64,000 nucleotides of DNA from positions 1 through 64,000 of the forward strand of contig NZ_JACXAE010000118.1 of the NCBI RefSeq assembly GCF_014698965.1, in the 5' to 3' direction. Of the stretch, positions 63,328 to 64,000 are shown piece after piece; the first letter of the stretch is position 1; every line of letters begins with the position of its first letter. The DNA is from Iningainema tapete BLCC-T55. GTDB lineage: Bacteria; Cyanobacteriota; Cyanobacteriia; Cyanobacteriales; Nostocaceae. The notes below the pieces were generated by a model. The model made no database searches and was not told the origin of the DNA. It saw nothing but the letters and a program-made list of their open reading frames with translations. A program made the position numbers and the translations under genes.

Positions 63328-64000
63328 TCAATCGCTCATCCATTTTAAAGCATTCTCCACATCTGCGACTTGCTCTCCTGCTGGCATTGTGGGACGTTTA
63401 ACCATGACTACTTTTATACCTAATTCCCGTGCAGCGATAATTTTAGCATAAGTGGCATCACCACCACTGTTTTTGCTGACGACGGTATCTATATTATATT
63501 GTTGGACTAGCGATCGCTCTGCAACAAGCTCAAATGGTCCTTTGTCGTATAACAGCATTCCTTTGGGTACTAAAGCATCTGGTGATGGAGGATCGATCAT
63601 CCGCATCAAAAACCAAATATTCTCAAGGTGAGCAAAAGCACCAAGTTCTTGCCTACCAACAGTGAGGAAAACTTGCTTTGCTATACTGGGCAAAACTGCG
63701 GCTGCTGCTTCAGTATTATCTACTTCTATCCAATTGTCTCCCGCAACTGGTTGCCATTGTGGTCGAACTACCATGAGTCGTGGTATACCCAATTCAGTCG
63801 CCGCTGCCGCTGCATTAAAGGAGATTTGTGCGGCAAACGGATGGGTAGCGTCAATCAGCAAATCAATTGCCTCATCACGCAAATATGCAGTTAAACCGGA
63901 TACTCCTCCAAATCCTCCAATCCGTACATCCCCTGATACATCTTTTGGTTGACGTGTGCGCCCTGCTAGGGATACCTTCACCTCAATCCCTGGAAGATTT
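63328..64000 (-). CDS. cobK: Precorrin-6A reductase, 5' end beyond the window
   Basis: The frame stays open to the window edge (NLPGIEVKVSLAGRT...), so the true start, with the usual N-terminal nucleotide-binding loop, lies beyond 64000; the apparent Met/Val at 63981 is internal. Seen: 'SLAGRTRQP', 'IGGFGGVSGLTAYL', 'DLLIDATHPFAAQISFNAAA', 'FLTVGRQELGAF', 'VVSKNSGGDATYAKIIAARE'. It reduces precorrin-6A to 6B (dihydro form) with NADPH. It belongs with cobG-H-I and cobL, though 15-20 kb away. Confidence 0.92.
   Translation of the reverse strand, partial: NLPGIEVKVSLAGRTRQPKDVSGDVRIGGFGGVSGLTAYLRDEAIDLLIDATHPFAAQISFNAAAAATELGIPRLMVVRPQWQPVAGDNWIEVDNTEAAAAVLPSIAKQVFLTVGRQELGAFAHLENIWFLMRMIDPPSPDALVPKGMLLYDKGPFELVAERSLVQQYNIDTVVSKNSGGDATYAKIIAARELGIKVVMVKRPTMPAGEQVADVENALKWMSD

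Overview
The window looks like chromosomal DNA of a filamentous, probably heterocyst-forming cyanobacterium. The support is many GCGATCGC (HIP1-type) octamers, small dispersed palindromic repeats, a high-light-inducible chlorophyll-binding protein, a pheophorbide-oxygenase-like Rieske enzyme, an aerobic cobalamin pathway, and many WD40, AAA-like and TerB-like paralogs. No rRNA, tRNA, CRISPR array, transposase or integrase gene was recognised.

Layout. 0-17.5 kb: a two-armed locus. The left arm (minus strand) has two MscS channels, a helix-turn-helix (HTH)-AAA ATPase and a frameshifted AAA-TM-WD40 protein. The right arm (plus strand) has an HTH-AAA ATPase, an orphan antitoxin with a toxin remnant, and two intact AAA-TM-WD40 proteins. 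Every WD40 part counts to 14 repeats, i.e. two seven-bladed propellers. 17.5-23.3 kb: TerB-like paralogs, a secreted protein, a second-type trpB with a folded leader and a pentameric-channel homolog. 23.3-28.4 kb: an adenylation-carrier-reductase enzyme and a flavoprotein, both broken only by in-frame stop codons. 28.4-35.2 kb: accreted cargo (acetyltransferase-like pair, Rieske oxygenase, frameshifted TerB, PIN toxin-antitoxin) separated by partial copies of the 3' end of an mscS gene. 35.3-41.5 kb: a third HTH-AAA ATPase, DMT transporter, histidine kinase and small proteins. 41.5-48.6 kb: cobG-cobH-cobI behind a cobalamin riboswitch, a tandem DUF4360 pair and cobL. 48.6-54.2 kb: a LuxR-type regulator with Hlip, hydrolases and an AraC regulator. 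54.7-61.1 kb: RuMP-type formaldehyde genes (hxlB, hxlA) behind a lone HTH protein, a NarL-type two-component system and two unknown genes. 61.4-64 kb: a YcaC-like hydrolase, a kinase-fold protein and cobK, cut by the window end.

The strongest system-level signals are four. (1) A repeated direct-repeat promoter, 5'-(CTTAACTGT)n-C-CTTGCAT, lies upstream of TerB-like, secreted and MscS genes and probably marks one regulon. (2) Small HTH-AAA ATPases recur beside AAA-TM-double-propeller proteins. (3) Palindromic C/G-rich repeats are inserted in frame at one fixed loop of WD40 blades. (4) Cargo has accumulated serially at the 3' end of mscS. All functional statements are read from sequence and family knowledge; no search was run.
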